The notes: generated by a model not told the origin, from the letters alone. 33,614 nt of DNA from Candidatus Omnitrophota bacterium (GCA_023139575.1 JAGLNJ010000098.1:1-33614), one strand, 5' to 3'. Positions 24,990-32,023 are shown, counted from the first letter of the stretch. Numbers and translations are program-made.

Positions 24990-25739
24990 ATGCCGAGGAA
25001 ACTTTCTGATCCCATGTATTTTGCCTCCCGGCGTGTCGGTAAGGCCGTTGGTGATTATGATATGTTAAACGAAGGGGATAAAGTGTTAGTAGCTGTCTCC
25101 GGAGGCAGGGACAGCATGGCGCTTCTGGAGTTGCTGCGTTACCGCCAAACGATTGCGCCCATTCATTATGATATTACGGCTTTGCATGTTGATTTGTCGA
25201 TCCCTGATTTGGCCATTGATTCTCTTCGAGATTATTTTGTGCGAGAGAAGATTTCTTATCATATTGAGAAAGTCGATCCCTTAAAAGGGAAGACTTGGGA
25301 GGAAATGGACTGCTTTACCTGTTCCCGTATCAGGCGAAAGGCATTTTTGGAGATGGCGGAAAAATTTGGCTGCAATAAAATTGCCACGGGACATCATATG
25401 GATGACATTGCTGAAACGATTGTCATGAATCTTTTTTGCCGGGGAGAGATTGGGGCCATGTGCCCCAAACAAGAACTCTTTAAAGGTAAATATGCGATTA
25501 TCCGGCCTTTGGCATATTTAAAGCAGAGAGATGTGCAGGGGTTTATTGAGGCGGATGACATATTCTATTTGAAAAAAAATAAATGCCTCAAGAGTGAAGA
25601 TTCCAAGCGCATCATGCTGCGGCATATGTTGGATGATATGGAAAAAGAACTGCCCGCGGTGAAGAAAAATATTATCCGCGGGCTTACGAATATTAAGAAA
25701 GATTATCTGATAGATGTGTTTGACGATGAAGAAGGTTAG
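24990..25739 (+). CDS. TtcA-like PP-loop ATPase (tRNA 2-thiolation family)
   Basis: The product is 249 residues from ATG 24990; the longer TTG start lies in a terminator. The PP-loop motif is SGGRDS (37-42), with Arg where most relatives have Lys. The Cys motif CFTC (C108, C111), ATGHHMDD (132-139), IRPL and a later Cys (C199) match TtcA, which ligates a [4Fe-4S] cluster with three Cys and thiolates C32 of tRNAs. Other TtcA/TtuA-type thiolases share this layout, so the exact tRNA position is not certain. The stop overlaps the convergent receiver gene by 3 bp. Confidence 0.85.
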   Translation: MPRKLSDPMYFASRRVGKAVGDYDMLNEGDKVLVAVSGGRDSMALLELLRYRQTIAPIHYDITALHVDLSIPDLAIDSLRDYFVREKISYHIEKVDPLKGKTWEEMDCFTCSRIRRKAFLEMAEKFGCNKIATGHHMDDIAETIVMNLFCRGEIGAMCPKQELFKGKYAIIRPLAYLKQRDVQGFIEADDIFYLKKNKCLKSEDSKRIMLRHMLDDMEKELPAVKKNIIRGLTNIKKDYLIDVFDDEEG

Positions 25740-26098
25740 CTGTTGATTTTATCCTCTATGGCATCGAGGATACCGGACATGCTGTCACCCTTCAGGGTTA
25801 AGTCATCCGCGCCCACTTCAAGCGCCTTGCGCGCGTCAGCCTTATCAATTTTCGCGGTATAGATGACTACTTTTTGCCGGGGGTTGTCGCTCTTTATTTG
25901 CCGGCAAATTTCAAAACCATCATCATTCTTCAGAAAGATATCCAGTAAGATCAGGTCTGGTTTCTCTGAGCTGACAAGCTGAAGACCTTCGTCTTTTTTA
26001 GCAGCGGTCAGGACTTCATACCCTGATTTTTGCAGCTGCAGTTTAACGATTTCCAGCATATCGGGTTCATCATCAACGACCAGGATTTTCTTAGACAT
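25736..26098 (-). CDS. Receiver-only response regulator
   Basis: The product is 120 residues from ATG 26098, chosen because AGAGG lies 7 nt upstream; a longer frame to 26182 adds an unlikely His/Thr-rich leader. It has ILVVDDEPD (D9/D10), LLDIFL (D53), IYTAK (T81) and GADDLTLKGDS (K103), i.e. all phosphorylation residues, but Gly replaces the usual cis-Pro after Lys. There is no output domain. It ends inside the stop of the TtcA-like gene and is transcribed away from the UbiA gene. Confidence 0.9.
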   Translation of the reverse strand: MSKKILVVDDEPDMLEIVKLQLQKSGYEVLTAAKKDEGLQLVSSEKPDLILLDIFLKNDDGFEICRQIKSDNPRQKVVIYTAKIDKADARKALEVGADDLTLKGDSMSGILDAIEDKINS

Positions 26099-26436
26099 AA
26101 TAAACCTCTGCTTTGTATGTGAATTAATTTGATGATACGTATGTGTATGTAATAATTCTACAGCATAAATGGAAAATTTCAAACAACAAGAGAAAATATA
26201 TCCTTTCCAATTTGGTCACAAATTTGGCTTGTCTCTTTTTTACATAAAGAGTAAAATACATTTTTACATTCCATGACTATAGTATGATTATTTTAGAGTT
26301 GTGGAAGGAGATTTATTAGAAGAAGAGCATCTTTCCCAATAAAATTATGAAATTTTTAAAATGGTAAGGGCTCGTTGATAGTATTGAGGAAAATGAATAA
26401 GAGAGGTTTGAAGGATTATTTTAGAAAGGGTTATCT
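26099..26436. other. Gene-less stretch between the receiver gene and the UbiA leader
   Basis: AT-rich, 338 bp. It must contain the promoters for the receiver gene (leftward) and the UbiA unit (rightward), but neither could be fixed with good spacing. A GGAAGGAG ribosome-site-like sequence near 26303 has no start codon at a proper distance. Confidence 0.4.
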
Positions 26437-26499
26437 ATGGGTATAGCAGATTTTAATATTAAAGGGATTGTCCCTTTTTTTAAGGAAAGGCGCCCATGA
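26437..26499 (+). CDS. Possible 20-residue leader peptide overlapping the UbiA start
   Basis: ATG 26437 opens a 20-codon frame (MGIADFNIKGIVPFFKERRP) preceded by AGAAAGGG. Its TGA overlaps the UbiA ATG (ATGA at 26496-26499), so the two could be translationally coupled. The frame spans a terminator-like hairpin (26461-26481) and the UbiA ribosome site, an arrangement like an attenuator leader. No run of a single amino acid codon is seen, so what it would sense is unknown. Confidence 0.35.
   Translation: MGIADFNIKGIVPFFKERRP
26461..26481 (+). terminator. Terminator-like hairpin just upstream of the UbiA gene
   Basis: AAAGGGA (26461-26467), loop TTG, TCCCTTT (26471-26477), then TTTT. It lies 15 nt before the UbiA ATG, inside the possible leader frame, so it would act as an attenuator unless relieved. 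Confidence 0.5.
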
Positions 26500-27407
26500 G
26501 AGTTACGCCTTATATGAAAATGATGAGGGTTGATCACTGGTGTAAGAATGTTTTTGTTCTCCCGGGGATAATTATCGCAGCCCGGTTAACCGATACGCCT
26601 TTTGCCCAATTTGCTTTTCCTCTTTTTTTGGGTTTGGCGAGTGTATGCCTCATAACGTCAGCTAACTATGTCCTCAATGAGTGGTTAGATGCTAATTTTG
26701 ACAAATTTCACCCGATCAAGAAAAACCGTCCGGCCGTGGTAACACATATGAGGGCCTTATGGGTTTATATGGGATACGGTATTCTCCTTACGGGAGGCCT
26801 GGGCCTGGCCCTTCTCGTTTCTTTTCATTATTTTCTGGCGAGTCTTTTTTTTGGGATGATGGGGGTTTTATACAATGTTCCTCCGTGCCGGTTAAAGGAA
26901 AAGGTTTATCTCGATGTCCTGGCGGAATCGCTGAATAATCCGTTGCGTTTGGCCTTGGGATGGCTTGTCGTCAGCGCATCTTCTTTGCCGCCGGTCAGTT
27001 TGATGCTGGGGTATTGGATGGCGGCCGCCTTTTGGATGGGCATTAAACGCTATGCGGAATTACGTTTTATGGGACAGGTTGCAACACGCTATCGTCGATC
27101 CTTTCGATTTTATACGGAACAAAATTTATTAATTTCCTCTTTTTTATATGGAACGTGTTTTTATTTCTTTTTCAGTGTTTTTTCCATTAAGTACCGCGTT
27201 GAAATGCTTGTGAGTATACCCTTCCTGATCATTCTTTTTATATGGTATTTCCGCATTGCTCAAAACCTTCAGTCTGAGGCGTTCCCTTCTCAGCTATCTT
27301 TCCATACAAAGGCTTTTTGGGGGTATTGTCTTTTTATGGCGCTTATCGTCGTTATGCTTTTATTATTTGATTTGCGGGGGACGGGATGGTTTTTGAAAAT
27401 GGGATAA
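26496..27407 (+). CDS. UbiA-family prenyltransferase (decaprenyl-phosphate phosphoribosyltransferase-like)
   Basis: The product has 303 residues and about eight to nine membrane helices. The first Asp-rich motif is NEWLDANFDKFHPIKKNRP (61-79), the NxxxDxxxD plus HPxKxxRP form typical of the DPPR-synthase branch. The second is in YNVPPCRLKEKVYLDVLAES (about 126-145), where many relatives have YSxxLKxxxLLDV. AAGGAAAGG precedes the ATG. By family it transfers a sugar phosphate to a polyprenyl phosphate or prenylates a small substrate. Such lipid-linked donors are what GT-C enzymes like the TMTC-like neighbour use. Its end overlaps the convergent gene by 45 bp. Confidence 0.8.
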   Translation: MRVTPYMKMMRVDHWCKNVFVLPGIIIAARLTDTPFAQFAFPLFLGLASVCLITSANYVLNEWLDANFDKFHPIKKNRPAVVTHMRALWVYMGYGILLTGGLGLALLVSFHYFLASLFFGMMGVLYNVPPCRLKEKVYLDVLAESLNNPLRLALGWLVVSASSLPPVSLMLGYWMAAAFWMGIKRYAELRFMGQVATRYRRSFRFYTEQNLLISSFLYGTCFYFFFSVFSIKYRVEMLVSIPFLIILFIWYFRIAQNLQSEAFPSQLSFHTKAFWGYCLFMALIVVMLLLFDLRGTGWFLKMG

Positions 27408-29294
27408 TTTTTTTAGCCGGCCCAGGGCTTTCTCACTTACATTAAGGCCGAGGGCCTTTGCCTTGAGGGCATCCCGCAGGGCGGCCTCAAAAATTTTTTT
27501 GTCCTGAAAAATAACGGCTCGATTATAATAGGCCCGCGCATATTCAGGATCTAAGGCGATAGCTTTGTTTAGTGAGGTCATGGCCGGGGCCTTATCTCCC
27601 AACTTATATTCGATTTCCCCTTTTTCATTGTATGCCTTTGCATCATCGGGGCGCTGGCCGATAATCTTTTCATAATCGGCCAGGGCTTTATCTAATTTAT
27701 TCATAAAATAGTAGACGCGGGCCCTTTTGAAGAGGGCGTAGGCGTCATGGGAATCCATCTGCAGCATTTGGTTATAATCGGCAAGGGCTAGATCAAATCG
27801 GCCCCGGTTGCGATGGATATTTCCCCGGTTATTATAGGCTTCCCGATAGTCGGGATTGAAGGCCAGGGCTTTGTTAAAATCCTGAAGTGCCAGATCGTAT
27901 CGCTCTAAGTGAGCATAGATGGAGCCCCTATTGTTGTAGGCTTGGGAGTAATTGGGGTAGTAGTGTAAAGCCTGGTTAAAATCGTTGATCGCCGCATGAT
28001 ATTGCCCTCTACTGTAACAGATAAGGCCCCTATTATTGTAGGCCAGAGGGACGCGCGGGTATTTATCAATAACATCCGACCATAAGGTGTAACTGTCCTT
28101 CCAGACTTGACAGCGGTTAAATGTTAAAAATGACAAGGTTGTCAGGCATACCAACAAAAGGAAGATGATGATAGGTCTTAAACGTTGGATGAAAGGGGTT
28201 TTATGATGGGTCAGGAAAATATAACCCTGGGCTATTATAAAAGAAAGGCCGATGCTGGGAAGATACGTGTAACGGTCGGCGATAATGAAGCTGCCTACCG
28301 GGATAATCTTTAAAAGCAAAAATATATTTACAAAGAAAAAAAGAAATCCGAAAACAATACTTTTGGTATGGTTTTTTGTTTTGAAAACACCGATGCCGAG
28401 AAATAAAACGATAAAAGGAGCATAATAGAAAATGGCCGGTAAGGTGTCATGAAATTTTTCCGGATAAGGGTAGAAGCAGCAGAGGTTTACCGGGATGAGA
28501 ATTTTTCCCAAATAAGCCAGAAGCTCATAATGGATGAACAAGAATTTTTCCCAAAAGGTATAGGCGGGAATAGGATTAAAGGCCTGTAATTGGTGTTGGA
28601 TGGTCATGGTAACAGCACCAAAAATAAAGGAGAGCATGAAAAAAGGAATTTTTTCATATAACAGATTTTTGTTAAATCTGCGGCCTAAGAAATAATCAAT
28701 CACCAGCAGGGAAAGGGGGAGGGAGGCGGCCTGCGCCTTAGAAAGCAGGGAAAAGAGGAATAAGGCCCAACAAAGGCCGATATACCGGTTTTGAAAAGTG
28801 TTCCGTTTGATTGAATAAACATAACTAATCAGGGCGCCTAAATAGAAAAAGGCATAAAGCACGTCTTTACGTTCGGCAATCCAGGCAACTGACTCGACCC
28901 GCAGCGGGTGGACTCCAAAGAGTAAAGCGGTGAGCAAGGAGATCTGTAGTCGTCCGGTTAAGAGATAGATGAACCAGAATACCAGGATAATATTGCCCAA
29001 ATGAAGGAGCAGGTTATCCAGATGATAGATGTAGGGATCAAGGCTAAAGAATTGGTATTCAAGCGCGTAAGATAAAATCGTCAGTGGTTGGTAATTCCCG
29101 ACAAAATGCCTGCTGAAGATGTTTTTAAGGTTGGCAAACGAGAGATTTTTGATAAAGGGGTTTTCTAAGACATAACCGGGGTCATCATAGTTGGTAAAAT
29201 CATTCCGCAGGCAGGGGGAGAAGACTAATCCCGTCAGGCTCAAACTAAATAATAATGCAAGCGCGATAGTGAGCTTGCCTTTTGTTATGTGCAT
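27363..29294 (-). CDS. TMTC-like polytopic membrane protein with C-terminal TPRs (copy 3, other subfamily)
   Basis: The product has 643 residues. The first helix is followed by CLRNDFTNYDDPGYVLENPF, FVGNYQPLTILSYALEY, YHLDNLLLHLGNIILVFWF and HPLRVESVAWIAERKDVLYA. This is the common bacterial form of the family and is more distant from copies 1 and 2. About ten helices extend to residue ~390. Six or seven TPRs of the YNNRG type follow (e.g. YSQAYNNRGSIYAHLERYDL), then a basic tail. A GT-C glycosyltransferase role is inferred. No clear ribosome site precedes ATG 29294. It is convergent with the UbiA gene. Confidence 0.85.
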   Translation of the reverse strand: MHITKGKLTIALALLFSLSLTGLVFSPCLRNDFTNYDDPGYVLENPFIKNLSFANLKNIFSRHFVGNYQPLTILSYALEYQFFSLDPYIYHLDNLLLHLGNIILVFWFIYLLTGRLQISLLTALLFGVHPLRVESVAWIAERKDVLYAFFYLGALISYVYSIKRNTFQNRYIGLCWALFLFSLLSKAQAASLPLSLLVIDYFLGRRFNKNLLYEKIPFFMLSFIFGAVTMTIQHQLQAFNPIPAYTFWEKFLFIHYELLAYLGKILIPVNLCCFYPYPEKFHDTLPAIFYYAPFIVLFLGIGVFKTKNHTKSIVFGFLFFFVNIFLLLKIIPVGSFIIADRYTYLPSIGLSFIIAQGYIFLTHHKTPFIQRLRPIIIFLLLVCLTTLSFLTFNRCQVWKDSYTLWSDVIDKYPRVPLAYNNRGLICYSRGQYHAAINDFNQALHYYPNYSQAYNNRGSIYAHLERYDLALQDFNKALAFNPDYREAYNNRGNIHRNRGRFDLALADYNQMLQMDSHDAYALFKRARVYYFMNKLDKALADYEKIIGQRPDDAKAYNEKGEIEYKLGDKAPAMTSLNKAIALDPEYARAYYNRAVIFQDKKIFEAALRDALKAKALGLNVSEKALGRLKKLSHFQKPSRPPQIK

Positions 29295-29407
29295 GGGTGA
29301 GAGATGGCGCAGTGTTAACTGATTTTCTGTTCTCGATGGAAATAGATTGAAACAAATCGAAATATACTATTTACAATTTATTTCAACAAACTTTAATCTT
29401 ACTTGAT

Positions 29408-31072
29408 TTATTTATTATGAATCAGTAAGTTGTTTTTGCCAAAATAGTTATGCGTATCTTCAACGGTAATATCATAGACACGGCCAGTGTAGTCCTTTGT
29501 TGTATTGCTTAATTTCGAGACCTTCTCCTCAGTCTCAAGATCTAGATAAACTCTGTGATCGTCCGTAAACCAATAGCCGCGATAAAAATATAATGTCCAT
29601 GTACCATCATGGATGGTGGTTTTGGTGATTTTCACTTTTTTTTCTTCGCCGTCTTTATATCCAATCACATAATTCCCCACTTTAAGATCTTCAATCTTTC
29701 GGAATCCTTCTGGTGTCCGCACTAGGCTGCCTTCTTCAAGGCACGCGGCAGCAGATTCGCAATAGAGAACCCCTTGACCGTCCGCCCCAATCTGAAGACA
29801 GCCCGAAAGATTTCTTATTCTCACATTGCCCCCCGCTACATCAAGTCTTTCTGTGGGGAAAGCTGTGTTAATGCCGAGGTCGCCGTTTTCGATAATCACG
29901 TGATTCCCGTCATGCCCCACCCGTATTCTATTTACAAATACGCCGCTGTCTATCGGATCCTCTACCTGGATCGCGAAATAGGAGTCATCCGTTGTTAAAA
30001 GAAAATCAAACGATGTGTTATCACTCAAGCGAACCGCCGGCTGGTCGTCTTCAATGGTTAGAGTCGGGCCAACAATGTGCAATGGCGTCTGGGGATCGGC
30101 GGTGCCGATGCCGACGTTGCCGTTGTCAAGAAAAGCTACTCGACTAGTCCAGATATATGGAAACGGGATTCCTGACGATAAGGATAACAGGCCTGATCCC
30201 GAATTATCAAACCTCCAATCCACATTGCCGCCAATCCTGCTTTGCAGCCTAACATCCGCGCTGGAGGTAGTACCTCCGTCTATTACTAAACTCTTGTCGA
30301 TGTACATCCGGTTATTCCCTACCCGCACTTTATTTGTAAATACGCCGCTGTCTATCGGATCCTCTATCTGGATCGCGAAATAGGAGTTGTCCGTTGTTAA
30401 AAGAAAATCAAACGATGTGTTATCACTCAAGCGAACCGCCGGCTGGTCGTCTTCAATGGTTAGAGTCGGGCCAACAATGTGCAATGGCGTCTGGGGATCG
30501 GGTGTTCCGATGCCGACGTTTCCGGTCGTGCCTTTGATAACCATTTTATAGCTTTCAAACCCTTCAGTTCCACCCCAAATAGCAAAATCATTATTTAGAT
30601 TATCAGGCAGGCCGGTAAAGTGCATAGCTCGTAATTCCCATATGGAATCAGCACTCTCAGTCTGCTGAAGCCTTAAAGTTGTGGGGTCGGGGCCGGCGCT
30701 TTCAATATGAAGATTTGTTAGAGGAGTTTCGGTGCCGATACCGACGTAGATATCAGGATCGGTACTGGTCCCTATTGGAAAAATGTTATTACCTGTTTTT
30801 GTCCATACCCCTGAGAGGGGCTCCCATGAACCGGTATCTGTGCTGTCGTCTCGGCAAAGCCAGATGCGGTCAGCATCACCTATTATTTCTTCTATGTATA
30901 ATGTCCCGCTATCACAGGGGCTGATGCCGCTTAGGTCGTTACGCGGCACTAACCTCAGCCGGTCATAGGCTCCGAAGGGCGCAGGATAATAGGTGGTTAA
31001 GGTTATGGATTCTGCAAAAACCGGAGTAGCTGCAATTGTAATTAAAACGAGAAACAAGAAAGTTTTTTTCAT
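29408..31072 (-). CDS. Secreted repeat protein with C-terminal Hint (intein-like) domain
   Basis: The product has 554 residues. The signal peptide ends TPVFA before ESITLTTYYPAPFGAYDRLR. The body consists of tail-fibre-like units of the form GNVGIGTxxPQTPLHIVGP; one ~60-residue unit occurs twice nearly unchanged. From C444 a Hint domain follows: block A CLEEGSLVRTPEGFRKIEDL, block B WFTDDHRVYL, block F RVYDITVEDTHNYFG, and the final H552-N553 followed only by Lys554. Hint domains cleave or splice autocatalytically; here nothing follows for splicing, so N-terminal thioester cleavage or attachment is more likely. AAGG precedes the ATG. A terminator, a GEMM-like RNA and a promoter lie upstream, implying control by a cyclic dinucleotide. 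Confidence 0.85.
   Translation of the reverse strand: MKKTFLFLVLITIAATPVFAESITLTTYYPAPFGAYDRLRLVPRNDLSGISPCDSGTLYIEEIIGDADRIWLCRDDSTDTGSWEPLSGVWTKTGNNIFPIGTSTDPDIYVGIGTETPLTNLHIESAGPDPTTLRLQQTESADSIWELRAMHFTGLPDNLNNDFAIWGGTEGFESYKMVIKGTTGNVGIGTPDPQTPLHIVGPTLTIEDDQPAVRLSDNTSFDFLLTTDNSYFAIQIEDPIDSGVFTNKVRVGNNRMYIDKSLVIDGGTTSSADVRLQSRIGGNVDWRFDNSGSGLLSLSSGIPFPYIWTSRVAFLDNGNVGIGTADPQTPLHIVGPTLTIEDDQPAVRLSDNTSFDFLLTTDDSYFAIQVEDPIDSGVFVNRIRVGHDGNHVIIENGDLGINTAFPTERLDVAGGNVRIRNLSGCLQIGADGQGVLYCESAAACLEEGSLVRTPEGFRKIEDLKVGNYVIGYKDGEEKKVKITKTTIHDGTWTLYFYRGYWFTDDHRVYLDLETEEKVSKLSNTTKDYTGRVYDITVEDTHNYFGKNNLLIHNK
29939..30118. repeat. 180-bp direct repeat, copy A (within the Hint protein gene)
   Basis: It matches 30341-30520 with about six differences; the offset is 402 bp. 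It encodes the duplicated VGIGT...PLHIVGPTLTIEDD unit of the body. The near-identity, including third positions, points to recent duplication or gene conversion. Confidence 0.9.
30341..30520. repeat. 180-bp direct repeat, copy B (within the Hint protein gene)
   Basis: Partner of 29939-30118, same orientation, about 174 of 180 bases identical. Confidence 0.9.
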
Positions 31073-31118
31073 AAGATAACCTTTTTTAAGAGTTTATACA
31101 TTTTTTATTTTACCACTG

Positions 31119-31157
31119 CTAAAAAATAAAAAAACCTATTTCTACAGAAAATAGGTT
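31119..31157 (-). terminator. Terminator between the riboswitch-like RNA and the Hint protein gene
   Basis: AACCTATTT (31133-31141) pairs with AAATAGGTT (31149-31157). Read on the minus strand the stem is followed by T7-A-T6. It lies between the aptamer-like RNA and the start codon at 31072, as the expression platform of a transcription-attenuating riboswitch would. Confidence 0.85.
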
Positions 31158-31183
31158 GGGTTTTAAAAACCAATTGTTTCATT

Positions 31184-31298
31184 GGCAGCTGGCTACCCTG
31201 TACCGTACGGTACAGGATCCTATAGCTTTGTCAGTACACCAAGTCGGATACACCGCCATGAACCCCATGTGGTTCATGGGCCCTACCCTTTCGAGCAG
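31184..31298 (-). promoter_or_regulatory. GEMM-I-like riboswitch (cyclic di-GMP-I or related), 5' half divergent
   Basis: On the minus strand the 3' half reads GACAAAGCTATAGG, then a perfect 20-nt hairpin palindrome (31197-31216), then GGTAGCCAGCTGCC forming a short hairpin (31184-31197). This order matches the conserved CGCAAAGCyAyrGGG, P2 stem and GGtAGCCaGcTgCC blocks of GEMM-I riboswitches. Upstream a strong hairpin CATGAACC/GGTTCATG (31257-31278) and GAAAGGGTAGGGC are present, but the usual GGCAAACC and GAAA-tetraloop stem are not seen in standard form. It is therefore a variant or partly decayed member. Ligand specificity (c-di-GMP or cGAMP) cannot be read from the sequence. Confidence 0.68.
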
Positions 31299-31361
31299 TT
31301 TACCTTTATCAATGAAGAAGAAATTCCTTCCAGTCAAAAGAACAGTAAATTATCTATTTAA

Positions 31362-31390
31362 AATATAAAACAAATAGAGGGGATAGTCAA
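31362..31390 (-). promoter_or_regulatory. Promoter of the riboswitch/Hint protein unit
   Basis: On the minus strand TTGACT (31390-31385) and TATATT (31367-31362) are exactly 17 bp apart, placing the transcript start near 31355, about 55 nt before the aptamer-like region. Confidence 0.7.
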
Positions 31391-31435
31391 TATTTTCTGT
31401 AAATTCTGTAAATTCAGGATGCTGAAAACAAATTA

Positions 31436-31464
31436 TTGAAAAATAGTACTGTTTGCGATATATT
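31436..31464 (+). promoter_or_regulatory. Promoter of tRNA-Arg
   Basis: TTGAAA (31436-31441) and TATATT (31459-31464) are 17 bp apart; the tRNA begins at 31488. Confidence 0.65.
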
Positions 31465-31487
31465 ACTTATTTACAGTTGTTCTTTAC

Positions 31488-31786
31488 GTCCCTGTAGCTC
31501 AGTTGGATAGAGCATCTGCCTTCGTTAAGGAGCCTTCATGGGGAAATCAACCTATGAAGTGGACATCGCTAATTCGGTGGAAGCCCTTTCAGATTGTAAG
31601 GGTTATACCGAGCTACCCCGCCTGTTTCGCTTTGCAAAACAAAGCGGCGGGGGAGTGTAGAGACTTTACACGATGGGGCTGAGATGCCCAAGATAAAGTC
31701 CAGCCAGCAAGCCTAAATGGGTGGTTAAGGTAACTTAATGCTGGATGCTAAGCAGAGGGTCGAACGTTCGAGTCGTTCCAGGGACG
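31488..31786 (+). tRNA. tRNA-Arg(TCT), interrupted by a group I intron
   Basis: The exons are 31488-31522 and 31748-31786. Joined, they give a 74-nt tRNA: acceptor GTCCCTG/CAGGGAC with discriminator G31786, D-stem GCTC/GAGC, anticodon stem TCTGC/GCAGA with loop CTTCTAA (anticodon TCT), variable loop GGGTC, T-arm GAACG-TTCGAGT-CGTTC. The intron lies between anticodon positions 34 (T31522) and 35 (C31748). CCA is not encoded. Standard tRNA scanners would miss or misplace this gene unless intron-aware. Confidence 0.93.
31523..31747 (+). ncRNA. Group I self-splicing intron (tRNA type, IC3-like), 225 nt
   Basis: The 5' exon ends in T and the intron ends in G, as group I introns require. Helices are visible in order: P2 CTTCAT/ATGAAG (31534-31539, 31554-31559); P3 CATCG/CGATG (31564-31568, 31671-31675); P4 TTCGGT/ACCGAG (31573-31578, 31607-31612); P5 CCCTT/AAGGG; P6 CCCGCC/GGCGGG with P6a CGCTTT/AAAGCG; P7 GACTTT/AAAGTC; P8 GGGC/GCCC; P9 CCAGC/GCTGG (31704-31708, 31740-31744). 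The GTGTAGAGACTT and AAGATAAAGTCC blocks resemble the guanosine-binding core of the Azoarcus tRNA-Ile intron. A possible guide pairing is CCTT/AAGG, which puts A rather than the usual G opposite the splice-site T. No homing endonuclease is encoded. Confidence 0.92.
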
Positions 31787-31825
31787 CTTTATTTTTAAGA
31801 TGTGAGAAAACGATAAAAAATAGAT

Positions 31826-32023
31826 GTGTTCAGAACAAAAAATGAATTCGACATTATAATAAGTCAAGGCAATAATATTACAGATGAATTCAATTATTAC
31901 TTTGGTTATAAAGATTACTATGATTACATTGAAGACCGGAAGAAAAGACCCCGCGCTGCGAGTGAAGATACAGTGGTTCAACGTTTCCATATGGGAAATT
32001 ATTTAAGGTATAGATTTCGTTAA
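31826..32023 (+). pseudogene. Possible 3' fragment of an outer-membrane barrel gene
   Basis: An open frame of 65 residues without a ribosome site. It has alternating aromatic/polar stretches (DEFNYYFGYKDYYDYIED) and ends HMGNYLRYRFR, which resembles the last strands of a barrel protein. It starts directly after tRNA-Arg, so it may be a fragment left by a recombination event at the tRNA. The assignment is weak. Confidence 0.3.

Noticed and set aside
31156-31368. 70-codon plus-strand frame upstream of tRNA-Arg
   Set aside because: It is the antisense of the riboswitch-like RNA hairpins and has no ribosome site.
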